This document shows positions 28,190 to 36,109 of a DNA stretch of 64,000 nucleotides, one piece after another. Numbering within the stretch: position 1 is the stretch's first letter; each line of letters begins with the position of its first letter. Origin of the DNA: Gemmobacter serpentinus (lineage in GTDB: Bacteria; Pseudomonadota; Alphaproteobacteria; Rhodobacterales; Rhodobacteraceae); assembly GCF_008973825.1 (NCBI RefSeq), contig NZ_WCHR01000007.1, positions 186,001-250,000 on the forward strand. The letters run 5' to 3'. Position numbers and translations under genes: made by a program. The notes under the pieces are model-generated. The model did not search any database and had not been told where the DNA came from. It saw nothing but the letters and a program-made list of their open reading frames with translations.

Positions 28190-28262
28190 GTCTGGCCTCA
28201 CTGATTTGGCGCAAAGCCTGTTTCGCGCGGGCCGGAATGTCAACGTGGCGCATGGGCGCGGC

Positions 28263-29165
28263 CTAAAGTGCGGCGCGCGCCAATAGCTCCGCCCCGCCAT
28301 GCGAGGCACCGATCAGCCCCGGTTCCAGCACCGACAGCGCCGGCACCACAACAGGCCCCGGTGCCTGCCACAGCCTGCGCGCAGATACAGCACGATCAAG
28401 TGCGGCCACCAATGCGGTGGCCCGCCCCATGCCCCCGCCCACCGGCACCACGGTCGCCCCCACGACATTCAGCACCATGGCAAGCGGGCCTGACATGATC
28501 TCAAGCCAGACTTCCACGGTTTCCTGTGCCGCCGCTTCGGCCGCCTGCCAGCCGGTCACAATACTTTCGGCACCAACCATCTGGCCGTGCAGATGCTGAT
28601 GCAGCCTCTCGATGCCGCGCGCCGATCCGATGGCATCCAGACAGCCAACTTGCCCGCAGCCGCAGGCAAAACGCGGCACGTCGCGCCCAAGCGGCCTTGT
28701 CTCCTGCACCGGACCATGGCCCCATTCCCCGGCAAAGCCGCCGGCCCCCGCGACCAGCCGCCCGTCGATCACAAGCCCGCCACCGACGCCCGTGCCAAGG
28801 ATCACCCCGAAGACCGTGCGATGCCCCCGCCCGGCACCGCTGCCGGCCTCGGCCAGGACAAAGCAATCGGCGTCATTGCCGATCCAAACCGGCAGGCCAA
28901 GCGCGGCCCGAAGATCTTCCACGAGGGTGCGCCCATCGAGACAGGGAATATTGGCGATCTTCATCCGCCCCGTCAGCGGATCGATGCAACCCGCGATGGA
29001 TATGGCGATCCCTGCGGCATCGCCCGCCAGATCGCGCAGGGCCGCCGTGAACGCGTTGAAATCATCGCGCGGGGTCGGGCATTCGCGCACGGCTTGCACC
29101 TCGCCCGGTGCGGGGGAATGCCCGCCCCGGATCCGCGTTCCGCCGATATCGAACACCGCAAGCAT
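28263..29165 (-). CDS. ROK family sugar kinase, N-acetylglucosamine kinase-like
   Basis: The 300-residue ROK kinase starts MLAVFDIGGTRIRGG (phosphate-binding DIGGT). It shows GIAISIAGCIDP, the sugar-side GNDADCFVLAEA with catalytic Asp, VFGVILGTGVGGGLV, and the zinc-binding ROK motif CGCGQVGCLDA preceded by GEWGHG. These match NagK-type enzymes phosphorylating N-acetylglucosamine from peptidoglycan or chitin turnover. Specificity within ROK kinases (glucose, ManNAc, GlcNAc) is not certain. It heads an operon with two uncharacterised genes and is divergent from pyrF. Confidence 0.88.
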   Translation of the reverse strand: MLAVFDIGGTRIRGGHSPAPGEVQAVRECPTPRDDFNAFTAALRDLAGDAAGIAISIAGCIDPLTGRMKIANIPCLDGRTLVEDLRAALGLPVWIGNDADCFVLAEAGSGAGRGHRTVFGVILGTGVGGGLVIDGRLVAGAGGFAGEWGHGPVQETRPLGRDVPRFACGCGQVGCLDAIGSARGIERLHQHLHGQMVGAESIVTGWQAAEAAAQETVEVWLEIMSGPLAMVLNVVGATVVPVGGGMGRATALVAALDRAVSARRLWQAPGPVVVPALSVLEPGLIGASHGGAELLARAAL

Positions 29166-29272
29166 GTCTCTGCCCCTTCTGCGCCTGAGTTGCGTTCATA
29201 TCACGGGCCTGCGCGCTTGACAGCGCCCTGTGCGCGCCGCAAACCCCGAACGATTGCCAGCAGGAGTGCGCC

Positions 29273-29986
29273 ATGACCCAAACTCTTCCAGCAGATGACC
29301 GCCTGATCGTGGCCCTTGATGTGCCGAATGTGGTGCAGGGTCTGGATCTGGCCGACCGGATCGGCGATGCGGCCAGCTTTTACAAGGTGGGGCTGGGGAT
29401 GCTGACCGGCGGCGGATTCGCCTTGGCCAATGAACTGAAACACGAACGCGGCAAGCGGGTGTTTCTGGATATGAAGTTGTTCGATATCGGCGCAACGGTC
29501 GAGGCTGCGGTGCGTGGCATCGCCCAGCATGGCCTCGATTTCCTGACCGTGCATGGCGATCCGCAGGTCGTGCGCGCCGCCGCCGAAGGCCGCGCGGGGA
29601 CCGCGACGCAAATTCTGGCTGTGACGGTGCTGACTTCGCTGGACCGTGCCGATCTGGACGCCAACTTGATCCGGGCGGGTGATATCCACGAGATCACGCT
29701 GGAACGCGCGGCCCGCGCGCTGGAGGCGGGTGCCGATGGTGTCATCGCCAGCCCGCAAGAGGCCGCGATGATCCGCGCCTTGCCACAGGCCAAGGGCAAG
29801 CTGATCGTGACCCCGGGTGTGCGCCCGGCCGGTGCGGCGCTTGGCGATCAGAAGCGGGTCGCGACCCCGGCACAGGCTACACTGGACGGTGCCGACCACA
29901 TCGTGGTGGGCCGCCCGATCTGGCAACATGCCGATCCCGCCGCTGCAGCCCGGGCCGTGATTGCCGAATTGCCGCCGCGCGGCTGA
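29273..29986 (+). CDS. pyrF: Orotidine 5'-phosphate decarboxylase
   Basis: PyrF performs the last step of UMP synthesis, decarboxylating OMP. The 237-residue TIM barrel has the catalytic charged network D66-M-K68-L-F-D71 ([17 protein letters not shown]), the N-terminal LIVALDVPN strand and the phosphate-binding TPGVRPAG and HIVVGRPIWQ motifs. Length is normal. GGAG precedes the ATG. No other pyrimidine gene is adjacent. Confidence 0.97.
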   Translation: MTQTLPADDRLIVALDVPNVVQGLDLADRIGDAASFYKVGLGMLTGGGFALANELKHERGKRVFLDMKLFDIGATVEAAVRGIAQHGLDFLTVHGDPQVVRAAAEGRAGTATQILAVTVLTSLDRADLDANLIRAGDIHEITLERAARALEAGADGVIASPQEAAMIRALPQAKGKLIVTPGVRPAGAALGDQKRVATPAQATLDGADHIVVGRPIWQHADPAAAARAVIAELPPRG

Positions 29987-30022
29987 TCCGACCCATTGCC
30001 GCAGCGCGGCGGAGGGGGGCGG

Positions 30023-30271
30023 TTACAGCCCGCCCCGGCTGAGGCCCTGCCGACATCCGGCCGGGCCTTCGCGCCGCGCGCTAAAGGCGGTTTCGCCACA
30101 GCTCCGACAGTGATAGCCGCGCAACGCCCCGGAATCCTGTCCGTTCGCCTTCCAGCGGCATGGCAGGCGGGGCGACTTGCCCGCCTGCGTCACGTCTCCG
30201 GCAGATCCGCCACGGCGGACCCACCAGACCAAGGCCGCCCCAAGAACCAGAAGACCAATGACCAGCGGCAT
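30023..30271 (-). CDS. Small membrane-anchored zinc-ribbon-like protein
   Basis: The 82-residue protein has one N-terminal helix (MPLVIGLLVLGAALVWWVRR) followed by a basic soluble part containing PCRWKANGQ and YHCRSCGETAFS, with a later single Cys (AGCRQG). The C-x2-C pair plus two further Cys suggests a small metal-binding knuckle. I know no function; similar short proteins occur in Rhodobacteraceae. It starts 4 bp after the nfeD-like gene's stop and is likely the third gene of the stomatin operon. An Arg/Gly-rich tail leaves some doubt about the exact C-terminus. Confidence 0.6.
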   Translation of the reverse strand: MPLVIGLLVLGAALVWWVRRGGSAGDVTQAGKSPRLPCRWKANGQDSGALRGYHCRSCGETAFSARREGPAGCRQGLSRGGL

Positions 30272-30275
30272 CGGC

Positions 30276-30539
30276 TCAGTCGTTGATGTCGCGCGTCCAG
30301 CGCTTCACCTCACCGCGTTGCAGCGGGAAGGCCGCGCGCAGCCCGGCCCAGGCGGCAAGCGCCACCACGGCGAAGATCAGAAGCTGCATCGGCAGGCCGA
30401 TGGCCACGAGCCCCGACCATTCCACCGCCCCCACCGTGACCGCGCCGATGGCAAAGCCGAGAAAAATATGCCCCGGCAGCACCAGTTCCAGCGCGCCGAT
30501 GATGGCCCCGGCGACCAGCCACCCCCACCAGACCATCAT
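30276..30539 (-). CDS. NfeD-like membrane protein (short form)
   Basis: The 87-residue protein has two to three hydrophobic segments (GWLVAGAIIGALELVLPGHIFLGFAIGAVTVG; MQLLIFAVVALAAWAGLRA) and a basic tail (KRWTRDIND). It matches the short NfeD family that partners stomatin/SPFH proteins, without the OB-fold domain of the long form. It overlaps the SPFH gene by 4 bp (ATGA), the classic pairing. The partner role in membrane microdomain or protein quality control is known for the family in general terms. Confidence 0.82.
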   Translation of the reverse strand: MMVWWGWLVAGAIIGALELVLPGHIFLGFAIGAVTVGAVEWSGLVAIGLPMQLLIFAVVALAAWAGLRAAFPLQRGEVKRWTRDIND

Positions 30540-31414
30540 TTGCCCCGGAACATGGTGAAGGCGTTGGAAAACGCCTCCAGCGCGTTTGCGGGCACCAGAA
30601 TGGTCTGCTTGCCATCGCCCTTGGCAACTTCTTGCAGGGCTTCGACCTGCTTCAAGGCCACCTGATACTGCGCCGCCTCAATGCCGTTCTGCTTGATCGC
30701 CTCGGCGATGACGCTGGTCGAATAGGCTTCGGCATCGGCCAGAACCCGGCGCGCCTTGGCAAGCTGTTCAGCGGCATAAAGCTCTGCATCGGCGTTCAGT
30801 TCCACCGCACGGCGCTTGCCCTCGGCCTCGGTCACCTGCGCGCGGCGGGCGCGTTCGGCGTTCAGCTGCTGCAACATCGCAGCGCGGGTCGCATCATCCA
30901 GGTTGACATCCAGCACCTCGGCCCGGGTCACCTCGATGCCCCAGTCATCGACCATGGCCGCAACCTGTTCGCGCACCTTGGAAATCAGGTCGGCGCGATT
31001 CGACTGCACGCTGTCCAGCTCCATCTTGCCGATCTCGCTGCGCACGATGCCAGCGACGGTGGTGGCAATCGCGCCATCGACATCACGGATCCGGTAGACG
31101 GTCTTTTCCGGCTCGATCACCCGATAGAAGACCGAGGTTTCAACCTTGACCAGCACGTTGTCGGCGGTGATCGCATCCTGGCTGGCATTGGGCAGCTGGC
31201 GTTCCAGCACCGAAACCTTGTGCGCGACGCTATCGAAGAACGGGACAATCACGTTGATGCCCGGCCCCAGCACCTTTTCCAGCTTGCCAAAGCGTTCGAT
31301 CACATATTTCTGGCTTTGCGGCACGATCTTGACCGCCTTCAGCACGATCAGGATGATCAGCGCGGCCAAGGCCAGCACGACCGCATTCCCACCAATAAAC
31401 TGTTCGATATCCAT
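30536..31414 (-). CDS. SPFH/Band 7 stomatin-like protein (QmcA/paraslipin type)
   Basis: The 292-residue protein has a single N-terminal membrane helix (AVVLALAALIILIVLKAV) and then the SPFH domain: VPQSQKYVIERFGKLEKVLGPG, AITADNVLVKVETSVFYRV and LDDATRAAMLQQLNAERARRA. A long charged coiled-coil follows (AERARRAQVTEAEGKRRAVE). It ends in the stomatin C-terminal oligomerisation segment (TILVPANALEAFSNAF). It scaffolds membrane microdomains and often works with an NfeD protein, which here is the next gene. Length and motifs match bacterial paraslipin/QmcA. Confidence 0.93.
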   Translation of the reverse strand: MDIEQFIGGNAVVLALAALIILIVLKAVKIVPQSQKYVIERFGKLEKVLGPGINVIVPFFDSVAHKVSVLERQLPNASQDAITADNVLVKVETSVFYRVIEPEKTVYRIRDVDGAIATTVAGIVRSEIGKMELDSVQSNRADLISKVREQVAAMVDDWGIEVTRAEVLDVNLDDATRAAMLQQLNAERARRAQVTEAEGKRRAVELNADAELYAAEQLAKARRVLADAEAYSTSVIAEAIKQNGIEAAQYQVALKQVEALQEVAKGDGKQTILVPANALEAFSNAFTMFRGK

Positions 31415-31540
31415 TGCGCCTTATACTCCTGCATGAACTGGCGCGATCATGGACTTCTCAAACCGCCCAAGCAATAGGCGGTCGATTCCGCCGACATATC
31501 CCAGAATCGCAGGTTATGCTTGCGCCCAGGGAACGATGAG

Positions 31541-31590
31541 CGATGAAATATTTCGCTATAATGCATCATATCGTAGAAATATTCGATCAT
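31541..31590. promoter_or_regulatory. AT-rich dyad with two GAAATATT repeats upstream of dadA
   Basis: The palindrome GAAATATTTC (31545-31554) recurs as GAAATATTC at 31576-31584, 31 bp later (three helical turns), with ATGCAT between. The block is strikingly AT-rich for this genome. It lies about 90-135 bases before the dadA start. Lrp/AsnC-type regulators of D-alanine catabolism bind such sites, so an Lrp-family operator is a reasonable inference. The remainder of the 264-bp gap shows nothing else. Confidence 0.55.
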
Positions 31591-31678
31591 GAGCTTTGCG
31601 CGAAACAGAGAACGCCAAGAAATCCCACCCCGTTCGCGTATCATTTCTCCACGCAGTCCAGTTGAGCGGAGCAAGCCC

Positions 31679-32977
31679 ATGAAAATCGTCATTCTCGGTG
31701 CAGGCGTGATCGGTGTGACCTCCGCCTGGTATCTGAGCCGCCAGGGCCATGAGGTGACGGTGATCGACCGCCAGCAGGCCCCCGCGCTGGAAACCTCTTT
31801 CGCCAATGCGGGCGAAGTCAGCCCCGGCTATTCCGCTCCCTGGGCCGCGCCCGGCATCCCGCTCAAGGCCGTGAAGTGGATGTTCCAGAAACATGCGCCG
31901 CTGATCATCAACTTCAAGCCCGAACCGGCGAAGCTGCGCTGGATGGCGCAGATGCTGATGAATTGCACGGCGGATGCCTATCATGTGAACAAATCGCGCA
32001 TGGTGCGGCTGGCCGAATATTCCCGTGATTGTCTGGCCGATCTGCGCGAGGAAACCGGCATCCAGTATGACGCGCGGATGCAGGGCACGCTGCAAGTGTT
32101 CCGCAGCCAGAAACAGATCGACAGCGCCGCCAAGGATATCGAGGTGCTGCGCGAGGATGGTGTGCCCTTCGAGGTGCTGGACCGCGCAGGCTGCGTGGCC
32201 GCCGAGCCGGGTCTTGCCCCCAATGCCGACAAGATCATGGGCGGGCTGCGCCTGCCGGGCGACGAGACCGGCGATTGCTTCAAATTCACCAACAGCCTGG
32301 CCGAGATGGCACAGGCCGCGGGCGTGACCTTCCGCTGGGGGGTGAAGATCCACCGCATCCATGCCGAGATGGGCCGCGTGACCCATGTCGAGACCAGCGA
32401 AGGCCGGGTTCAGGCCGATGCCTATGTGCTGGCGATGGGGTCTTATTCGCCGATGCTGGCGAAGTCGCTGGGGATGAAGCTGCCGGTCTACCCGCTCAAG
32501 GGCTATTCGATCACCGTGCCGATCAAGGACGCGGCGCTGGCACCGGTGTCGACCGTGATGGACGAGACCTACAAGATCGCAATCACCCGGCTGGGCGACC
32601 GCATCCGCGTTGGCGGTCTGGCCGAGATCAACGGCTTTGACCTGTCGCTGAACCCCAAACGGCAGGCCACGCTGACCCATTCGGTCGAGGATCTGTTTGG
32701 CGGCGCGGGCGATCAGACCCAGGCGGCGTTCTGGACCGGGCTGCGTCCGATGACGCCCGATGGCACGCCGATCGTGGGCCGTTCGACGCTGTCGAACCTG
32801 TTCCTGAACACCGGGCATGGCACGCTGGGCTGGACCATGGCCTGTGGTTCAGGCCGGGTGCTGGCCGATATCGTCTCGGGCCGCGCGCCGGAGATCGAAC
32901 ATGTCGATCTGGGCTACTCCCGCTATCAGGGCAAGCGCGAGACAGCACCAACCCTGCGCCCGATCCCGGCTGAATAA
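31679..32977 (+). CDS. dadA: D-amino acid dehydrogenase
   Basis: DadA is a membrane-associated FAD enzyme that oxidatively deaminates D-amino acids such as D-alanine. The 432 residues equal the E. coli enzyme. Motifs are [20 protein letters not shown] (FAD Rossmann loop), [20 protein letters not shown] (substrate/flavin signature of DadA), [14 protein letters not shown], and the C-terminal [23 protein letters not shown] 31679 has GGAG upstream; the 30-codon extension in the same frame is not conserved-looking and covers the AT-rich operator. No alanine racemase (dadX) gene is adjacent. Confidence 0.95.
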   Translation: MKIVILGAGVIGVTSAWYLSRQGHEVTVIDRQQAPALETSFANAGEVSPGYSAPWAAPGIPLKAVKWMFQKHAPLIINFKPEPAKLRWMAQMLMNCTADAYHVNKSRMVRLAEYSRDCLADLREETGIQYDARMQGTLQVFRSQKQIDSAAKDIEVLREDGVPFEVLDRAGCVAAEPGLAPNADKIMGGLRLPGDETGDCFKFTNSLAEMAQAAGVTFRWGVKIHRIHAEMGRVTHVETSEGRVQADAYVLAMGSYSPMLAKSLGMKLPVYPLKGYSITVPIKDAALAPVSTVMDETYKIAITRLGDRIRVGGLAEINGFDLSLNPKRQATLTHSVEDLFGGAGDQTQAAFWTGLRPMTPDGTPIVGRSTLSNLFLNTGHGTLGWTMACGSGRVLADIVSGRAPEIEHVDLGYSRYQGKRETAPTLRPIPAE

Positions 32978-33017
32978 GCGATCCGACCTGAGCCTGAACG
33001 ATCGGATCGAGGCTGCA

Positions 33018-33040
33018 GCAAATTTTCGTCGAAAATTTGC
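33018..33040. repeat. Perfect 11-bp palindrome after dadA
   Basis: GCAAATTTTCG and CGAAAATTTGC flank a single T. It could be a terminator stem for dadA without a T-tract, or a protein-binding palindrome. Confidence 0.7.
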
Positions 33041-33058
33041 GCCGACCTGCACATGCGC

Positions 33059-33080
33059 CTGCGCCACAAAATTGGCGCAG
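33059..33080. repeat. 7-bp-stem hairpin before dinB
   Basis: CTGCGCC and GGCGCAG pair perfectly around ACAAAATT, 26 bases before the dinB start. No SOS box (GAAC-N7-GAAC or GTTC-N7-GTTC) is found in this gap. Confidence 0.6.
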
Positions 33081-33106
33081 ACAGATTGGCATGATAGGAT
33101 CGCGTC

Positions 33107-34360
33107 ATGCCCGCCTTTTGCCGCGCCTGTCTGACTGAATTTGCCGCCGGCGCGCGCTGCCCCTCGTGCCGCAGCCCGCGGGTGATGGCGCATGACGAAC
33201 TGTTCGATCTGTCCATCGCCCATATGGATTGCGACGCCTTCTATGCTTCGGTCGAAAAGCGCGACAATCCCGATCTCGCTGACAAGCCGGTGATCGTGGG
33301 CGGCGGCACCCGCGGTGTCGTCTCGACCTGCTGCTATATCGCGCGCATTTCCGGCGTGCGTTCCGCCATGCCGATGTTTCAGGCGCTGAAACTTTGCCCC
33401 GAGGCGGTCGTGCTGCCACCGCGTATATCGGCCTATGCAGAGGTCAGCCGGGCGATCCGCGCGATGATGGCAGACCTGACCCCGGCGATTGAGCCGCTGA
33501 GTCTGGATGAGGCCTTTCTCGATCTGACCGGCACCGCCCGCCTGCATGGCGCGCCGCCTGCGGTGATGCTGGCACGCCTGATCCGGCGGATGGAGTCCGA
33601 GCTGGGCATTTCCGGCTCCATCGGGCTTTCGCATAACAAGTTCCTGGCCAAGATCGCCTCCGACCTCGACAAGCCGCGCGGCTTTTCGGTGATCGGTCGG
33701 GCCGAGACTGCAGGATTTCTCGCCATCAGGCCCGTGCGCATCATCTGGGGCGTCGGCACCGCCACCCAGACCGCGCTGGAACGCGCAGGCATCCGCAGCA
33801 TTGCGGATCTGCTGCGATGGGAACAGCAGGATCTGACCGCCCGTTTCGGCCATATGGGCGCGCGGCTCTGGCATCTGGCGCGCGGGCAGGACAGTCGCCC
33901 CGTGGCCGCGGACGAAAAGGTGAAGTCGATCTCCAAGGAGACCACCTTCAACGAGGATACCGGCGACGTCGATCTGCTGGATGGCCATCTGTGGCGGCTG
34001 GCGGTCGGGGTGTCGGATCGCGCCAAAGCCAAAGACATGGCGGGGCGCACCGTCACCCTGAAGCTGAAACGCGCCGATTTCACCACGATCACCCGGCGCC
34101 ATGCCTTGCCGGGGGCCACCCAGATGGCTGATCGCATCTATCGCGAGGCGCGGGCGATGTTCGATCTGGTGCCGGCGGGCGGTGCCTATCGGTTGATTGG
34201 ATGTGGCATTTCCGATCTCTGCCCCGGCGCACAGGCCGAGACCACCGCCGATCTGCTGGACCCGCAGGCGGGGGCCCGCGCCAAGGCCGAAGCCGCAACC
34301 GATGCGATCCGGGCCCGCTTTGGCACGGATGCCATCATCAAGGGCCGCGCCCTGCGCTAG
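33107..34360 (+). CDS. dinB: DNA polymerase IV, DinB, with N-terminal zinc ribbon
   Basis: DinB is a Y-family error-prone polymerase for translesion synthesis. In the 417-residue protein the catalytic carboxylates are D41 (AHMDCDAFYASVE), D134 and E135 (LSLDEAFLDLTG), followed by SIGLSHNKFLAKIASDLDKP. The thumb HhH region (VRIIWGVGTATQTALERAGI) and little-finger domain complete it. Before the polymerase core is a 25-residue extension with C5-x2-C8 and C18-x2-C21, a small zinc-ribbon pattern absent from E. coli DinB. The usual C-terminal QLxLF clamp-binding peptide is not obvious; TADLLDP occupies that place. The start in front of the zinc motif keeps it in frame and follows the hairpins above. 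Confidence 0.95.
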   Translation: MPAFCRACLTEFAAGARCPSCRSPRVMAHDELFDLSIAHMDCDAFYASVEKRDNPDLADKPVIVGGGTRGVVSTCCYIARISGVRSAMPMFQALKLCPEAVVLPPRISAYAEVSRAIRAMMADLTPAIEPLSLDEAFLDLTGTARLHGAPPAVMLARLIRRMESELGISGSIGLSHNKFLAKIASDLDKPRGFSVIGRAETAGFLAIRPVRIIWGVGTATQTALERAGIRSIADLLRWEQQDLTARFGHMGARLWHLARGQDSRPVAADEKVKSISKETTFNEDTGDVDLLDGHLWRLAVGVSDRAKAKDMAGRTVTLKLKRADFTTITRRHALPGATQMADRIYREARAMFDLVPAGGAYRLIGCGISDLCPGAQAETTADLLDPQAGARAKAEAATDAIRARFGTDAIIKGRALR

Positions 34361-34671
34361 CGGGATACCACGTTTTCCATATGAGGGGCAGCCATTCAGC
34401 GCGCCCTGAACCTTGCTCGGGGAAGGGCATGACGGAATGGATGCTTTGCGCCGATCCGTCGCTCTTGCTTTCAAGGCCGCCTGCGCTTTCATCACGGCCT
34501 CGCCGATCGACGATCCGCCGCAGGGATCATCCCGCGATGCCTATCCATGCAGGGCCATGCAGATGTCCCGGTAAAGCGTGCGCGGCGTCCTTGAAGACCC
34601 CGCGCCGCGATCAGGTCAAAGACCCTAATATCCGTCCCCCGGAAAGCTGTCGGACCGCGCCAAACCCGGCC
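34361..34671. other. 311-bp gap between convergent dinB and preA-like genes
   Basis: Open frames across this stretch on both strands are long only because of high GC; their translations are Pro/Arg/Ser-rich without domain features. I see no strong terminator hairpin, tRNA or repeat. Confidence 0.4.
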
Positions 34672-35769
34672 TCAAGCCGACTTGGCATAGCCGCCATTAT
34701 AGGCCTCGCTTTTGCGGCGGATCTGCGAATGCTCCACGATCCGTTCGCGCGCGATGCCACGGAAATCCTCGATCGAGGCATAGCCCTTGCGGTCCAGAAA
34801 ATCGCTCAGGTCGCCGGTCAGTTCCTGGATCAGATTGACGCCGATGCCGCCGCTGCCCTTTTCCTCCATCGCGGCTGTGCAGATCTGCAGGTTTCCGGCG
34901 CCATGCACGATGAAATTGAACGCCTCGCGGAAGCCCTTGATGCCGCCGATGCCGGAGATCGATTTATCCGGATAGGCCCGCGACACGTCCGAGACGCGCT
35001 GCAACGCCTGATGCAGAATGGCCAGCCCGCCAAGCCCGCCAGAGGTCACCAGCCCATCCACCTCGACCTCGAATTTCAGGGTCTCCGGGTCCATCAGCGG
35101 CAGGGACGGGAAGGTGTTGCAGAGCGAGATCGACGCAGCCCCCGCCGCATAGGCCGCACCCGCCGCATTGACGAGGCTGGAGGTCGAGGGCGTCAGCTTG
35201 ACCCAGATCGGCACGCTGACCGCGCCGGTCACCGCCTTCAGGATCGAGCGGATGATGTCTTCATCATTGGCGATATGCGCGCCCATATCCTTGCGATCCA
35301 TATGCGGGCAGGACATGTTCAGCTCCAGCGCGTCACAGCCCGCATTCACGCAGGCCTTTGCCAGCTTGCGCCAATGGTCCATCTCTTCCTCATTGCCCGC
35401 CCCCGCCATGATCGAGCCAATCAACATGCGGTCCGGGTAGGTGGTCTTGATCTCTTCCAGATCGGGCAGCCATTGCTCCAGCGGTTGATCCGAGATGAGT
35501 TCCCAGTTCCACGAGGAATGCGACACCGTGTCGGGGCGCTTGTTGCGCGAGACATAGGGCTTTGCCTCGCTGGCGCGCTGATAGATCGTTTTGGGCCCGG
35601 CCACGTTTTCCACCGGATGCATCCCGATGGTCTTGGTCACCACCCCGCCCCAGCCCGCCTCGAAGGCCCGCATGATCTTGGCCTTGCTTTCGGTGGGCGG
35701 GGCAGAGGCAAGGACGAAGGGATTGACGAATTCAAGGCCCGTAAAGGTAGTAGCAAGCTTGTTGGTCAT
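34672..35769 (-). CDS. preA: PreA-like dihydropyrimidine dehydrogenase FMN subunit without Fe-S tail
   Basis: The 365-residue TIM-barrel flavoprotein matches the PreA/C-terminal dihydropyrimidine dehydrogenase family: FVNPFVLASAPPTESKAKI, WGGVVTKTIGMHP, ALELNMSCPHMDRKDMGAH, WVKLTPSTSS, and the FMN phosphate-binding SGIGGIKGF and GAGNLQICTAAM. PreA reduces uracil/thymine with electrons from PreT. E. coli PreA is longer and ends in a two-cluster ferredoxin domain; this protein stops after the barrel and has no Cys-rich tail, and no preT lies nearby. So either it uses another donor or belongs to a related dehydrogenase. ATG 35769 has GGGAG upstream. Confidence 0.8.
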   Translation of the reverse strand: MTNKLATTFTGLEFVNPFVLASAPPTESKAKIMRAFEAGWGGVVTKTIGMHPVENVAGPKTIYQRASEAKPYVSRNKRPDTVSHSSWNWELISDQPLEQWLPDLEEIKTTYPDRMLIGSIMAGAGNEEEMDHWRKLAKACVNAGCDALELNMSCPHMDRKDMGAHIANDEDIIRSILKAVTGAVSVPIWVKLTPSTSSLVNAAGAAYAAGAASISLCNTFPSLPLMDPETLKFEVEVDGLVTSGGLGGLAILHQALQRVSDVSRAYPDKSISGIGGIKGFREAFNFIVHGAGNLQICTAAMEEKGSGGIGVNLIQELTGDLSDFLDRKGYASIEDFRGIARERIVEHSQIRRKSEAYNGGYAKSA

Positions 35770-35786
35770 GGCGCGCTCCCTGTTTG

Positions 35787-35815
35787 TTACCAACAGGACC
35801 GGCCCTTTTTACCAA
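35787..35815. promoter_or_regulatory. Direct repeats TTACCAA upstream of preA
   Basis: TTACCAA occurs at 35787-35793 and 35809-35815, exactly 22 bp apart (two turns), immediately before the preA ribosome-binding site. On the minus strand they read TTGGTAA. Position over the likely promoter/leader suggests a repressor site. The family of regulator is unknown. Confidence 0.5.
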
Positions 35816-36109
35816 TTAGTCAATATTTTTTTGAAATGCTGTGGTCCGGGCGTGTGAAACGGCACGGCCGGTGACGGGCGCTGATCGAAAAATGGGCAGA
35901 GGTCGGGGGACGTTGCCGCATTGATTGCGCGGCCTGAGCGCGACCATTCGCCCAAGATTTGGCCCCGTCGCGATGACCTGGCGGCGGGTGCTGAAATGCG
36001 GCCAGAGACATGACAGAACAGGCCGCCCCCGCCGGACCGCCTTTCGGCGCGCATTGGCTTTGCCCTTTACTTTCCTGCCTCGCTGCCTTCACCTTGCCGA
36101 AAATATTTG
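35816..36109. other. Rest of the divergent gap between preA and a membrane-protein gene
   Basis: A T-rich run (35818-35832) near the preA operator is followed by GC-rich sequence with no repeat, RNA or gene I can support. It must hold the promoter of the rightward membrane-protein gene. Confidence 0.4.

Noticed and set aside
32989-33106. SOS (LexA) box upstream of dinB
   Set aside because: A GAAC occurs at 32998 but no second GAAC or GTTC stands at the required 7-base spacing.
32849-35874. Long frames antisense to dinB (548 codons) and preA (557 codons)
   Set aside because: Shadows of recognised genes; their extensions into the gap at 34361-34671 add only low-complexity sequence.
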